Assembly: GCA_017514235.1 (NCBI GenBank)
Contig: JAFWKK010000050.1
Location: 62,001 to 126,000 of the forward strand
DNA from: Kiritimatiellia bacterium
Lineage (GTDB): Bacteria > Verrucomicrobiota > Kiritimatiellia > RFP12 > UBA1067
Direction of reading: 5' to 3'
DNA: 64,000 nucleotides
Part shown: one piece after another, positions 49,273 to 58,302 of the stretch
Layout: each line of letters opens with the position of its first letter
How positions within the stretch are numbered: position 1 is the stretch's first letter
The notes under the pieces: model-generated
The model's input: the letters and a program-made list of their open reading frames with translations, nothing else
What the model was told of the DNA's origin: nothing
Database searches by the model: none
Program-made: the position numbers and the translations under genes

Positions 49273-52182
49273 TCAGCGGAAGATAATCCGCATTCCACGC
49301 TCACGTCCGTAGATGATGCTCTTGCGGTCGGAGGAAAAGCGGAGATTCCAATTGGGAACGGCATTGATCAGCGCAGGCTCACCGACAAACGGCTTTTCGG
49401 ACGTGGCTATCACAAAGCGACCGTTCACATCGCCAGCAGGCAGATTCGTTGCGTCAACCTCGATCGTTGCGCCGGCGTTGAAAACCGGCTCCACGCGGTA
49501 GAACTTCAGCTGACGCCCCGCCAACGCATCATCGGCCGAAAATGACAGCTTGCCGCCGATCGTGATGCGGTTGTTGCCGCTCTCAATCTCCCCGTATCCA
49601 GAAAGATCGGACACGGCCAAGTCGGCATTGCCGGGACTGAACTTACCGCCAGCCATAACCAGCGGCTGGTTCTGCGGGAACACATACCCATCGCCAACGA
49701 TAAGCGTGCCGCCGCTCACCTTCGTAGCGCCTTCGTATGTGTTCGTCCCCTTGAGGACAAGCGTGCCGGCCCCCTTCTTCTCAAAGCCTCCGCTCTTGAT
49801 TTCGCCAAGCGTGACGGCGCAGACCCAGTTCGTGTCGCCGCGCATCTGCATCACCTTTGCCGTCGTCGCGGGCGAGTAGTTTACGCCGGGCGAAGTGATG
49901 ACGATCCTTGACGGCTTTCTGGTCACGTCGTCATAGTCCACGAACGCACTCGCGCCTTCTCCGCCGCCCGCATCTTCGATCACAACACGAAGAGCGCCAA
50001 GATGATTGGCCGAAAGGAAATTGGCGTCCGCAGGCAGCGCAATGGCCGTCACGGAATTGCCCGAAGGTTTCAGCAGATCGGTGTTCCAGTGCACGATCAC
50101 GTCATCCTCCACGTTGATGGCCGCTCCGTCGCTGAACACCGTGCAGATGTCGGGATAGGATTCACACGTCACCGTGCGTCCACTTCTGGTCGTATCCCAC
50201 GACATGAAAGCCTTGTAGTCCGTCGTTGTCGGTTTAGGCTTGATCAGGCGCAACTCGCCACCATTGAACGACAGGTAAGAGCGTGAATCCGGAAATTCAG
50301 AACGCAGGGACTCATACTGGAACCGGCAGACCCGCAGCACGCCGCCATGGTTGATGTTGACATATGTCTTGAAGCCATTGTGATTATGCATCCAGTTGAG
50401 CGGGCGGACACCGAAATCTGCAAACGAACCTTGCCCGTCAACCGTAAACACGCCAGAGCCGCCACTCCCGTTGTAGCCAAACCGCTTCAGCCCGGCCGTA
50501 GTGCTCCTGAACACACCGCCATCGCCGATATAAATGGTGGCGTTTCCGCCCTTGTGCCCCAAGATCAGTTCGCCGCCCAGCATTTCGGTAACGCCGCCTT
50601 TCTGCACCAGAAAACCTGTCGCCACAGGGCTGTAGGCAATTGACAGGTCTCCCGTGACCGTAAGGGTGGAATTCGTCGCATACCAGCAACCGTATGCACC
50701 GACGCCGCCCTTGCTCCCATTGCCATACCCAAGATACGTCCCCTCAGAGAGATAGGCCGTCGAAGACCTCTGGATCACGCCACCCTGTCCGTGCTTTCCG
50801 ACGTGAGTGGCGTTTGAGACTACCGCGCCGTTGTCGATCGTCAGCGCGCCCCAGTAGTTCGGATAGGAGCTCGTCCAATCCAACGATGTGGCGTCGCCTA
50901 CCATGATCCGCTTTTCAGGACTGCCGCAATAGACGGTTCGGCCGCTTATCTCCATCCGTGCAAGGATATTTGCCGCGAAGCTTGCGCAGATGCCGCTGTC
51001 GCCGCCGACATCAACCATACCGGCATCCTTGAACGCCAGATAGGCCGCATTTTGCGTGTCCCCGTAGTTGACCTTGACTCCGTTGCTGAAGGCGTGGTAC
51101 AGTCCGCCTGTCACCACCATGTTTCCACGGTAGCAGGCAAGCGTCCCGAGATAGTGGTTGGCGTTCACCAGGTTGACCGTAAGATTTGGGCTCGATTTGC
51201 CGTTGAAGAGGGTGCTTACGTTGGTGATCGATCCGAAGAGATTGCAGGTGGCATCGGCTGTATCGCTAAAGATCTCGAATGATGTTCCGTCGCCTACAAT
51301 CGGCCCACACCACTGCGAAGAGTTGCGAGCCTTGAATCTTGATGTGAACAAGGGCCTAAGCGTCCACGGCGAATCGAGATTCGGCGCGGTATAGGCCGAC
51401 AACGTCGCATTGGACAGCGTGAACGTATTCGCCGCGCTGCCGCGGAAGGCCACCGTCGTATCGGCATTCTGCAGCGTTGCCGAGCCGCCAAGCTTGACGA
51501 AATGCCCTTCATGTCCGCTGACAACCTGAACACACCTGAACATATAGTCGTTGTTCATTCCGGTCAGCGTATGCCCGTTGAGGTAGAGCTTGCCATAGAA
51601 CCCAACGCCGAACCGTCCCGTTCCGCCGATGGAGGCATCGCCCGTCAGATGGAGGACTCGTATAATGCTGTCGCCGTTTCCGCCGCCGTTGAATACAATT
51701 GCGCCTTTGCCGTCAGGCCCGTCGCCTTCGATCCCGACGTTGTACAGTGCATTGGCGGTCTGTCCATTAGAATTGAACGTTATGCGAATCTGCGCATTCG
51801 ACGCGACGGAAACCGGGTGCTTGGTTGTGTCGCTGTTGTAGCTGCACGCTCTGATGGCATAGAAATTATCGAGCTGGAGAATGCCCTCGCGAACCTCTAC
51901 AGAACCCATGAAGTCGGTGGATGAGGTTTGGGAGGATGCCGCAGTCAGGATCAGCGTGCCTTTGCCGATCTTGACGAACTTCGCGTAGGAGCTGGCGATT
52001 TTGTCCGCGTAGGTTTCGGTAACGCCATCGGCCACGTTCGCCACCAGCACCGTCGCATCCGACGGATCGGGACTAACCGATGCCGATGCCGTATGCCACG
52101 CAAACGCCATCGCCGCGACGGCAAGCGCCAACGGCCAGCTTAGTTTCATCATGTGCATTCCTTCACGAGCTGCTGTTGCCAT
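49273..52182 (-). CDS. Secreted protein with autotransporter-associated beta-strand repeat
   Basis: 969 residues, beta-rich throughout. The signal sequence has a hydrophobic core LALAVAAMAFAWHTASA. Recognisable passenger-type repeats: FVKIGKGTLILTAAS near the start and FEKKGAGTLVLKGTNTYEGATKVSGGTLIVGDG-like text near residue 830 (split here into its recognisable parts GAGTLVLKG and SGGTLIVGDG). There is no C-terminal beta-barrel and no PEP-CTERM, so the export route past the outer membrane is unclear. Two starts are possible: ATG 52182 (GGAG site) or ATG 52152 (AAGGA site, more typical signal peptide). It is divergent from a two-component system and precedes the hydrolase-propeller gene. Confidence 0.82.
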   Translation of the reverse strand: MATAAREGMHMMKLSWPLALAVAAMAFAWHTASASVSPDPSDATVLVANVADGVTETYADKIASSYAKFVKIGKGTLILTAASSQTSSTDFMGSVEVREGILQLDNFYAIRACSYNSDTTKHPVSVASNAQIRITFNSNGQTANALYNVGIEGDGPDGKGAIVFNGGGNGDSIIRVLHLTGDASIGGTGRFGVGFYGKLYLNGHTLTGMNNDYMFRCVQVVSGHEGHFVKLGGSATLQNADTTVAFRGSAANTFTLSNATLSAYTAPNLDSPWTLRPLFTSRFKARNSSQWCGPIVGDGTSFEIFSDTADATCNLFGSITNVSTLFNGKSSPNLTVNLVNANHYLGTLACYRGNMVVTGGLYHAFSNGVKVNYGDTQNAAYLAFKDAGMVDVGGDSGICASFAANILARMEISGRTVYCGSPEKRIMVGDATSLDWTSSYPNYWGALTIDNGAVVSNATHVGKHGQGGVIQRSSTAYLSEGTYLGYGNGSKGGVGAYGCWYATNSTLTVTGDLSIAYSPVATGFLVQKGGVTEMLGGELILGHKGGNATIYIGDGGVFRSTTAGLKRFGYNGSGGSGVFTVDGQGSFADFGVRPLNWMHNHNGFKTYVNINHGGVLRVCRFQYESLRSEFPDSRSYLSFNGGELRLIKPKPTTTDYKAFMSWDTTRSGRTVTCESYPDICTVFSDGAAINVEDDVIVHWNTDLLKPSGNSVTAIALPADANFLSANHLGALRVVIEDAGGGEGASAFVDYDDVTRKPSRIVITSPGVNYSPATTAKVMQMRGDTNWVCAVTLGEIKSGGFEKKGAGTLVLKGTNTYEGATKVSGGTLIVGDGYVFPQNQPLVMAGGKFSPGNADLAVSDLSGYGEIESGNNRITIGGKLSFSADDALAGRQLKFYRVEPVFNAGATIEVDATNLPAGDVNGRFVIATSEKPFVGEPALINAVPNWNLRFSSDRKSIIYGRERGMRIIFR

Positions 52183-52217
52183 GATTAGCTCCGTTCCATT
52201 TTATGTCGATGCTGGAA

Positions 52218-52246
52218 AATGTATCACAACGCAGATTTTACCTCAA
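52218..52246 (-). promoter_or_regulatory. Promoter of the autotransporter-repeat/hydrolase operon (TTGAGG, 17 bp, TACATT)
   Basis: On the minus strand, TTGAGG at 52246-52241 and TACATT at 52223-52218 with ideal 17-base spacing. The perfect palindrome at 52247-52264 touches the upstream edge of the -35 box, a position suited to an activator. Confidence 0.55.
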
Positions 52247-52264
52247 CCCCCACTTTAGTGGGGG
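52247..52264. promoter_or_regulatory. Perfect 8-bp inverted repeat CCCCCACT-TT-AGTGGGGG (candidate response-regulator site)
   Basis: An 18-base perfect dyad in the 123-base region between the secreted-protein operon and the divergent two-component operon. NarL/LuxR-type response regulators usually bind short inverted repeats, and one is encoded next door, so this is the best candidate operator. As RNA it would also form a stable hairpin, but it lies upstream of both predicted start points. Confidence 0.5.
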
Positions 52265-52305
52265 ATAGGAGTTTGGCGGATGAATATGATACAATTGCGT
52301 TACGA

Positions 52306-54399
52306 ATGAAGCGCAAGCCGATGACATTGACCGTTGCATTCCTGTCCGTTCTGGCGTTCTGCTCGAATGGCGCGGAAACTACGCGCATCATCCGAGATGC
52401 GGCGGAGCTGACGGCAACGATGTGGGAAGGCAACAAAGATGTTCCATTTGACCTCACGGCGACCGTCATCCTGCCGTTGCGCGCTACGCAGAAACTCTAT
52501 GCCGTAAAGGACGAAACAGGCACCGCAATCCTGAACAAGGGGGACGCAAAGGAATGTGCGCTTCAGCCAGGCGACCGAATCCATGTGACTGGAACCTGTA
52601 ACTTCGACGCCATGTGCAAAACAATCGCCGTCCTTTCACATGGCGACATTCCCAGGCCCGAAGAAATCACCGCAACAGGGATAACCGAAGGACGATATGA
52701 CAACCATTTCGTGCGCCTCATTGGGACGGTGCGCGACGCCTTCCGCGACGAAATCGATCCTCTCTGGGGTTTTCTCGTCCTTCAGAGCGGACATGAATCC
52801 GTCTACGCCTGCTTCCCGTCTTCCGACCCCGAAAAGGCGCTTCTGAACAACCTGATCGGCGCTGAAATCGCCATCATCGGACTATGCTCGACCAAAATCA
52901 CCAAGCCAAGGCTCTTGTCTGGACGCTACATCTTCTTTTCCGAACGCGACGCAATAGCCGTGCTCCGCCCTGCGCCTGCCGATCCTTTCGATGTCCCCAG
53001 CCTTTATGAAACAAGCCACACGCACCATTCCATTGTCAGCGGAATGGACCGTCGCCGTGTCGCCGGCCGCGTAATTGCCGTATGGCACGGCGACCGCATG
53101 CTGTTGCGTACGCCAGACCAGCACATCGTACGCGTTGACCTTGCAGACCGCAATCCGCCTACGTATGGCACAAGCATCGAGGCTGTCGGAATTCCTGAAA
53201 CCGACCTCTACAGGGTCAATCTCTCGCGGGCGATATGGCGCACGAACTCGATCCCCGAAGATGCGGAAGCGCCGCCGAAGGATGTCACGGCGAAGCAGCT
53301 CTTGACCGACTGGCGGGGGATGTCCGTAGTGCAAACCGAATATCATGGCCAAGCCATCCGCATCAAAGGCCTTGTGCGAAGCCTTCCCTCTCCGGAAGGC
53401 ACATACAGCCGAATGGCTCTGGAATGCGGCAAATACATAATTCCCGTCGATGCAAACGCCTGCCCCCGGGCTCTCGATGGAATCGACATCGGATGCACGA
53501 TAGAAGTCTCCGGGACCTGTCTCATCGAGATCGACAACTGGCGGCCGAATGCGCCATTCCCGCACGTGGAAGGACTCGCACTGGTCGTGCGCACGCCAAC
53601 CGACGTACATGTAATTTCACATCCACCTTGGTGGACAAGCGGACGGCTGCTGTCCGTCATCGGAGCTCTCATGGCCGTACTGATCGGCGTTTTCGCGTGG
53701 AACAGGTCTTTGAACAAACTCGCGGAACGTCGCGGACGCGAACTTTTGCGCGAGCAGATCGAACATGTGAAGTCAGACCTCAAGGTCGAGGAACGAACCA
53801 GGCTCGCCGTGGAGCTGCATGACTCCCTGGCTCAAAGTCTTACCGGCGTTTCGATGGAGATCGAGGCGGCGAAAGAGCTGAAAGGAAACGCCCCGGCGGA
53901 CATGCTTTCGCATCTCAATTTCGCCGCGCGAACGCTCATGTCTTGCCGAAACGAATTGAGAAACTGCCTGTGGGATCTCCGAAGCCAGGCCCTGGAAGAA
54001 AAGAGCATGGACAAGGCGATCGAACGCACTCTCCTTCCGTACGTCAACGATTCACGCATTGCGGTCAGGTTCGACATGCCGCGCACGCGGCTCTCGGACA
54101 ACACGGCGCACATGCTTCTGTGCATCATACGCGAGCTCGTACTGAACGCCATACGTCACGGGAATGCATCCAGCATCCACGTCACTGGCGTTCTGGACGG
54201 CGGCGAATTGAAGTTTTCCGTGCAAGACAACGGCAGCGGATTCGACCCGGAAAACTATCCGGGGGTATTGCAGGGACACTTCGGGCTGCAAGGAATCCAT
54301 GAACGGGTAGAGCAGCTGGGCGGCACGCTGAACATTGAAAGCGCCGCCGGTTCTGGCACACGAGTCGCAATATCGATAAAGGTTCCACACCAGAAATGA
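52306..54399 (+). CDS. Membrane sensor histidine kinase, NarL-partner (HisKA_3) type
   Basis: 697 residues. N-terminal signal sequence (MTLTVAFLSVLAFCSNGA), then a ~420-residue extracytoplasmic region of repeated small beta domains that look OB-fold-like (KLYAVKDETGTAILNKG..., FVRLIGTVRDAF..., IRIKGLVRSL). One membrane helix (RLLSVIGALMAVLIGVFAW) near residue 455, a short coiled coil, the HisKA_3 box LAVELHDSLAQSLTG with the phosphorylated His, and an HATPase domain (NAIRHGNASSIHV, DNGSGFDP, GHFGLQGIHERVEQLGG). ATG 52306 lies ten bases after TACAAT, so the mRNA is nearly leaderless; ATG 52321 is an alternative. Its stop overlaps the regulator start (ATGA). Confidence 0.9.
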   Translation: MKRKPMTLTVAFLSVLAFCSNGAETTRIIRDAAELTATMWEGNKDVPFDLTATVILPLRATQKLYAVKDETGTAILNKGDAKECALQPGDRIHVTGTCNFDAMCKTIAVLSHGDIPRPEEITATGITEGRYDNHFVRLIGTVRDAFRDEIDPLWGFLVLQSGHESVYACFPSSDPEKALLNNLIGAEIAIIGLCSTKITKPRLLSGRYIFFSERDAIAVLRPAPADPFDVPSLYETSHTHHSIVSGMDRRRVAGRVIAVWHGDRMLLRTPDQHIVRVDLADRNPPTYGTSIEAVGIPETDLYRVNLSRAIWRTNSIPEDAEAPPKDVTAKQLLTDWRGMSVVQTEYHGQAIRIKGLVRSLPSPEGTYSRMALECGKYIIPVDANACPRALDGIDIGCTIEVSGTCLIEIDNWRPNAPFPHVEGLALVVRTPTDVHVISHPPWWTSGRLLSVIGALMAVLIGVFAWNRSLNKLAERRGRELLREQIEHVKSDLKVEERTRLAVELHDSLAQSLTGVSMEIEAAKELKGNAPADMLSHLNFAARTLMSCRNELRNCLWDLRSQALEEKSMDKAIERTLLPYVNDSRIAVRFDMPRTRLSDNTAHMLLCIIRELVLNAIRHGNASSIHVTGVLDGGELKFSVQDNGSGFDPENYPGVLQGHFGLQGIHERVEQLGGTLNIESAAGSGTRVAISIKVPHQK

Positions 54400-55022
54400 A
54401 CGACAAGACGATAAAAGTGCTGATTGTCGACGACCACGCAATCTTGCGGATGGGCCTGGCATCGCTACTGAACACCAGGAAGGACATAAGGGTCATAGGC
54501 GACGCAAGCAATGGCGCGACGGCCGTATCCAAGACGGTCAAGCTGAATCCAGACGTGGTGATCGTCGATCTGATGATGCCCGGCATGGATGGCGTTGAGA
54601 CCACAAAGAACATTCTTGCGGCCGCCCCGAACACGAAAGTGATGATACTGACCACCTTCGGAACTTCAGACGGCATAATCCACGCTCTTGAGGCAGGTGC
54701 CAAGGGAGCCATCATGAAAAACGTGGAATTTCCCGAACTTGTTGCCGCAATTCGTTCCATCGCCTCGGGCGACAAGGTCATATCGCCGGAGATTCAGCGC
54801 ATACTGGAAAGCAACCCTCCCGTGCCCACGCTTTCGCCGCGGCAGACGGAGATATTGGAATCAATCGTGCGAGGGCTCTCCAACATCGAGATCGCAAAAC
54901 AACTCGGGATCAGCCTCGACATGGTCAAGGAGCATGTGAGCGTCTTGTTCCTGAAAATAGGCGCGGCAACGCGCGCCGAAGCCGTCGCAATCGCCTTGCG
55001 CAAGCATCTGCTGAAGGCTTGA
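54396..55022 (+). CDS. NarL/LuxR-family response regulator
   Basis: 208 residues. Receiver domain (1-120) with acidic pocket VDDH, phospho-acceptor Asp in VVIVDLMMPGMDG, and the conserved Lys in AKGAIMKN. C-terminal GerE/LuxR helix-turn-helix (LSPRQTEILESIVRGLSNIEIAKQLGIS..., 145-205). Translationally coupled to the histidine kinase by an ATGA overlap, so the two form one pair. Probable target: the divergent secreted-protein operon carrying the palindrome (inference). Confidence 0.93.
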   Translation: MNDKTIKVLIVDDHAILRMGLASLLNTRKDIRVIGDASNGATAVSKTVKLNPDVVIVDLMMPGMDGVETTKNILAAAPNTKVMILTTFGTSDGIIHALEAGAKGAIMKNVEFPELVAAIRSIASGDKVISPEIQRILESNPPVPTLSPRQTEILESIVRGLSNIEIAKQLGISLDMVKEHVSVLFLKIGAATRAEAVAIALRKHLLKA

Positions 55023-55043
55023 CGACTTTACAGCCCTGCGCGC

Positions 55044-56345
55044 TCAGCCCTTCGGCCAGAACTTGTCGGCAAGCTTCGAAGGGATTCCCACCTCGGAGCG
55101 GTCGAAGTTGTCCGCAAGTATGCGCCAACCGAGGTTCAGCGCCTCTTCAAGCGGAATGTTGACCGAAAGGTCCATCATCTCCCGTTCGAAGTCGGCGCCG
55201 TACTTGAGGAGCTTGCGGTCCCACTCGGACATGCGGAATCCCATCGACTGCTTCTCGACGGTCTCCTTGTACTGGGCGTAGAGCTTGATCATCGCGTCCA
55301 TGATGGTGCGGTGGTCCTCGCGCGTAGCCTTGTTGACCTGCTGCTTGAGCCGGGAGAGGGAGCCAAACGGCTCGATGCGCCCGCCCTTAAGGTAGAACTG
55401 GCCTTCGGTTATGTAGCCCGTGTTGTCCGGCACGGGGTGGGTCACGTCGTCGCCGGGCATCGTAGTCACGGCGAGGATGGTGATGGAGCCGGCGCCGTCG
55501 AAGTCGACCGCCTTCTCGTAGCGCGAGGCCAGCTGGGAGTAGAGGTCGCCGGGGTAGCCGCGGTTGGAGGGGATCTGCTCCATCGTGATGGCGATCTCCT
55601 TCATGGCGTCTGCGAACGAGGTCATGTCGGTGAGCAGCACCAGCACGTCCTTCCCGCCGAGCGCGAACTTCTCCGCCACGGCAAGCGACACGTCGGGCAC
55701 GAGCACGCACTCCACCGTCGGGTCGGCGGCGGTATGGACGAACATCACCGTCTTTGCGAGCGCGCCGGACGCGTCCAGCGTGTTGCGCAGCTTCAGGTAC
55801 TCGTCGTACTTGAGGCCCATGCCGCCGATCACGATGACGTCGGAGTCGGCCTGGAGGGCGATGCGAGCGAGAAGCTCGTTGTACGGCTCGCCTGCGCGGG
55901 CGAAGATCGGCAGCTTCTGCGACTTGACGAGCGAGTTGAAGAGGTCGATCATCGGGATGTTCGTGCGGACCATCTCGTGCGGCATTATGCGTTTCGCCGG
56001 GTTGACGGAAGGCTGTCCGATCGGCGAGGGGTCGCCCTCGACGGCAGGGCCGCCGTCGCGCGGCACGCACGCGCCGGTGAACACGCGGCCCAGCAGCGCG
56101 TCGGAGAACGGGACCTTCATCGTCTCGCCGAGGAACCGGACGCTGGCCGCGGTGTCGACGCCGCGCGCGCCGGCGAATATCTGAAGCGTGACGCTGGGAC
56201 CGTCGAGCTTGATGACCTGGGCGAGGGAGATGCCTGCACGGGAGGCCACCTCGGCAATCTCGCCGTACCTGACGCCCTCGGCGCGCAGCGTCGCTACCGA
56301 ACCCGACAGGGCGTCGATCCTGTGATAGACCTTGTTGTTGAACAT
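55044..56345 (-). CDS. atpB: V-type ATPase subunit B, encoded alone
   Basis: 433 residues, matching the non-catalytic B subunit of bacterial V/A-type ATPases. Typical features: [53 protein letters not shown], the degenerate P-loop region [11 protein letters not shown] (no GKT), [27 protein letters not shown] and [17 protein letters not shown]. Normally next to subunits A and D; here the flanking genes are a response regulator (convergent) and ftsH (divergent), so the complex's other subunits must be elsewhere. An extended -10 box ends seven bases before ATG 56345, and TTGAAA sits 18 bases further up. The symbol is that used for V-type subunit B, not F-type. Confidence 0.93.
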   Translation of the reverse strand: MFNNKVYHRIDALSGSVATLRAEGVRYGEIAEVASRAGISLAQVIKLDGPSVTLQIFAGARGVDTAASVRFLGETMKVPFSDALLGRVFTGACVPRDGGPAVEGDPSPIGQPSVNPAKRIMPHEMVRTNIPMIDLFNSLVKSQKLPIFARAGEPYNELLARIALQADSDVIVIGGMGLKYDEYLKLRNTLDASGALAKTVMFVHTAADPTVECVLVPDVSLAVAEKFALGGKDVLVLLTDMTSFADAMKEIAITMEQIPSNRGYPGDLYSQLASRYEKAVDFDGAGSITILAVTTMPGDDVTHPVPDNTGYITEGQFYLKGGRIEPFGSLSRLKQQVNKATREDHRTIMDAMIKLYAQYKETVEKQSMGFRMSEWDRKLLKYGADFEREMMDLSVNIPLEEALNLGWRILADNFDRSEVGIPSKLADKFWPKG

Positions 56346-56352
56346 GGAACGG

Positions 56353-56361
56353 ATTATATCA
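56353..56361 (-). promoter_or_regulatory. Extended -10 box (TGA-TATAAT) of the V-ATPase subunit B gene
   Basis: TGATATAAT on the minus strand seven bases before ATG 56345; TTGAAA lies 18 bases upstream of the TATAAT. Predicts a leaderless mRNA. Confidence 0.65.
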
Positions 56362-56423
56362 AAAACTGCACGCCGGTTTCAATCGCCGCGGCGCAACTTT
56401 TTGCCCAAAAACAAGGCCGGATT

Positions 56424-56432
56424 TGATATAAT
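56424..56432 (+). promoter_or_regulatory. Extended -10 box (TGA-TATAAT) of the ftsH operon
   Basis: TATAAT at 56427-56432 preceded by TGA, seven bases before ATG 56440; no -35 at good spacing. Back to back with the subunit B promoter. Predicts a leaderless mRNA for the ftsH-cdaA-ftsK operon. Confidence 0.65.
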
Positions 56433-56439
56433 TTCCGTC

Positions 56440-58302
56440 ATGGCAAGTCAAACGAACCAAGCCTGGCGCTCATGGCTGATGATCGCGCTCGTGGCGGCCG
56501 CGTTCTTCACCATGTACAGGATGAACCCGGACCGTCCGAAGGTGCGCGAGATGACGCTGCTGGAGTTCTACGATGCGATGGACCACGGCAAGCTCGTCGA
56601 GCCCGTGACGCGCGTGTTCGACCGCGACGCCGGCGAAACCTACTTCTCCGGCGAGGTCGAGCTGGACGAGCTGGACGGCAAGGGCAACCCCAAGCGGGAG
56701 CGCTACCGCGTGGCCCTCGTCCCCGGCGAGAACGAAGGCACGATGGGCGACCTCCTCGACGGCAAGGTGAAGGTAATAGTCAAGGAGCAGAAGAGCGCAC
56801 TCTCGCCGTTCGTCACGCAGCTCGTAGTCTTCTTCGGGCTCATGGCCCTGTTCTACTGGATCTTCTACCGGCGCGTCGGCGGCGGCGTGTTCGGAATGGG
56901 CAAGTCCAAGGCAAAGCTTCTCAACGGCAAGGAGGACAAGCTCAACCGCGTCACCTTCGCTGACGTCGCAGGCATCGACGAGGCGAAGGAGGAGGTGCAG
57001 GAGATCGTCGAGTTCCTGAAGACCCCCGCCGCCTTCAAGCGTCTCGGCGGGCGGATCCCGAAAGGCGTACTGCTCGTCGGTCCGCCCGGCACGGGCAAGA
57101 CGCTGCTCGCGAAGGCGATAGCCGGCGAGGCGAAGGTGCCCTTCTTCGCCATGAGCGGCAGCGACTTCGAGGAGATGTTCGTCGGCGTCGGCGCCAGCCG
57201 CATGCGCGACATGTTCGCGGAAGCGAAGCGCCGTGCGCCGTGCATCGTGTTCATCGACGAGATCGACTCCATCGGCCAGAAGCGCACCGGCGCAGGGGCG
57301 ATCGGCGGCAGCCACGCCTACGAGCAGACGCTCAACACGATGCTCGTGGAGATGGACGGCTTCGACGCCAACGAGGGCGTAATAGTTATCGCAGCGACGA
57401 ACCGTCCGGACACGCTCGACGCGGCGCTCCTGAGGCCGGGCCGCTTCGACAGGCAGGTCGTGGTGGAGCTTCCTACGCTCAAGGGCCGCGAGGAGATACT
57501 GAAGCTCCACGGCGCGAAGATCAAGTTCGCCGGCGACGCCGACCTTACGCGCGTCGCCCGCGGCACGCCGGGATTCTCGGGCGCCGATCTCGCAAACCTC
57601 CTCAACGAGGCCGCGCTGCTCGCCGTGCGCAAGAAGCTCGACGGCGTCGACATGGCTACGCTCGACGAGGCGCGCGACAAGGTGATATGGGGACGCGAGC
57701 GCAAGTCCGCCGGGTATGCGCAGAAGGACCGCGAGACGACGGCCTGGCACGAGGCCGGCCACGCCCTCCTGCAGGTGATGCTGCCCGGCGCCGACCCGCT
57801 CCACAAGGTTACGATAATACCGCGCGGGCGAGCTCTCGGCGCAACGATGGCCCTGCCAGAGCGCGACGTGCTCGGCCACACGCGCAGCTACTTCCTTGCC
57901 GAGCTTCGCATATGCTGCGGCGGGCGCATCGCAGAGGAGATATTCACCGGCGACATCTCCACCGGCGCTTCGCAGGACATACGCCAGGCCACAGAGATCG
58001 CCCGCGACATGATCTGCCGCTACGGCATGAGCGAGCGCTTCGGGTTCCAGGCGTTCTACGAACGCAGCGAGTTCTCCGCCGAGCAGCTTCCGCCGGCGTT
58101 CAGCGAGGAGACGTCGCGCGAAATCGACCGCGAGGTGCGGCGTCTCGTCGACGAAGCGTACGCCGACGCCAAGAGCATCATCACCAAGAACCGCGACAAG
58201 CTCGAAATGCTGGCAAGGGCGCTCGTGGAGCGCGAGACGATGGACGGACGCGACGTCGAGGCCCTGATCGGCGTCTCCAAGGAGGAGAAGACGGATGCCT
58301 GA
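56440..58302 (+). CDS. ftsH: ATP-dependent zinc metalloprotease FtsH
   Basis: 620-residue membrane AAA+ protease that degrades damaged membrane proteins and regulators. Two N-terminal helices ([16 protein letters not shown], and [20 protein letters not shown] near 125-145) flank a periplasmic domain. AAA: Walker A GPPGTGKT, Walker [11 protein letters not shown], second region of homology [21 protein letters not shown]. Protease: zinc site HEAGH near residue 438 and the third ligand Asp further on. ATG 56440 is chosen over a longer upstream frame because the -10 box ends seven bases before it. First gene of the operon. Confidence 0.96.
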   Translation: MASQTNQAWRSWLMIALVAAAFFTMYRMNPDRPKVREMTLLEFYDAMDHGKLVEPVTRVFDRDAGETYFSGEVELDELDGKGNPKRERYRVALVPGENEGTMGDLLDGKVKVIVKEQKSALSPFVTQLVVFFGLMALFYWIFYRRVGGGVFGMGKSKAKLLNGKEDKLNRVTFADVAGIDEAKEEVQEIVEFLKTPAAFKRLGGRIPKGVLLVGPPGTGKTLLAKAIAGEAKVPFFAMSGSDFEEMFVGVGASRMRDMFAEAKRRAPCIVFIDEIDSIGQKRTGAGAIGGSHAYEQTLNTMLVEMDGFDANEGVIVIAATNRPDTLDAALLRPGRFDRQVVVELPTLKGREEILKLHGAKIKFAGDADLTRVARGTPGFSGADLANLLNEAALLAVRKKLDGVDMATLDEARDKVIWGRERKSAGYAQKDRETTAWHEAGHALLQVMLPGADPLHKVTIIPRGRALGATMALPERDVLGHTRSYFLAELRICCGGRIAEEIFTGDISTGASQDIRQATEIARDMICRYGMSERFGFQAFYERSEFSAEQLPPAFSEETSREIDREVRRLVDEAYADAKSIITKNRDKLEMLARALVERETMDGRDVEALIGVSKEEKTDA

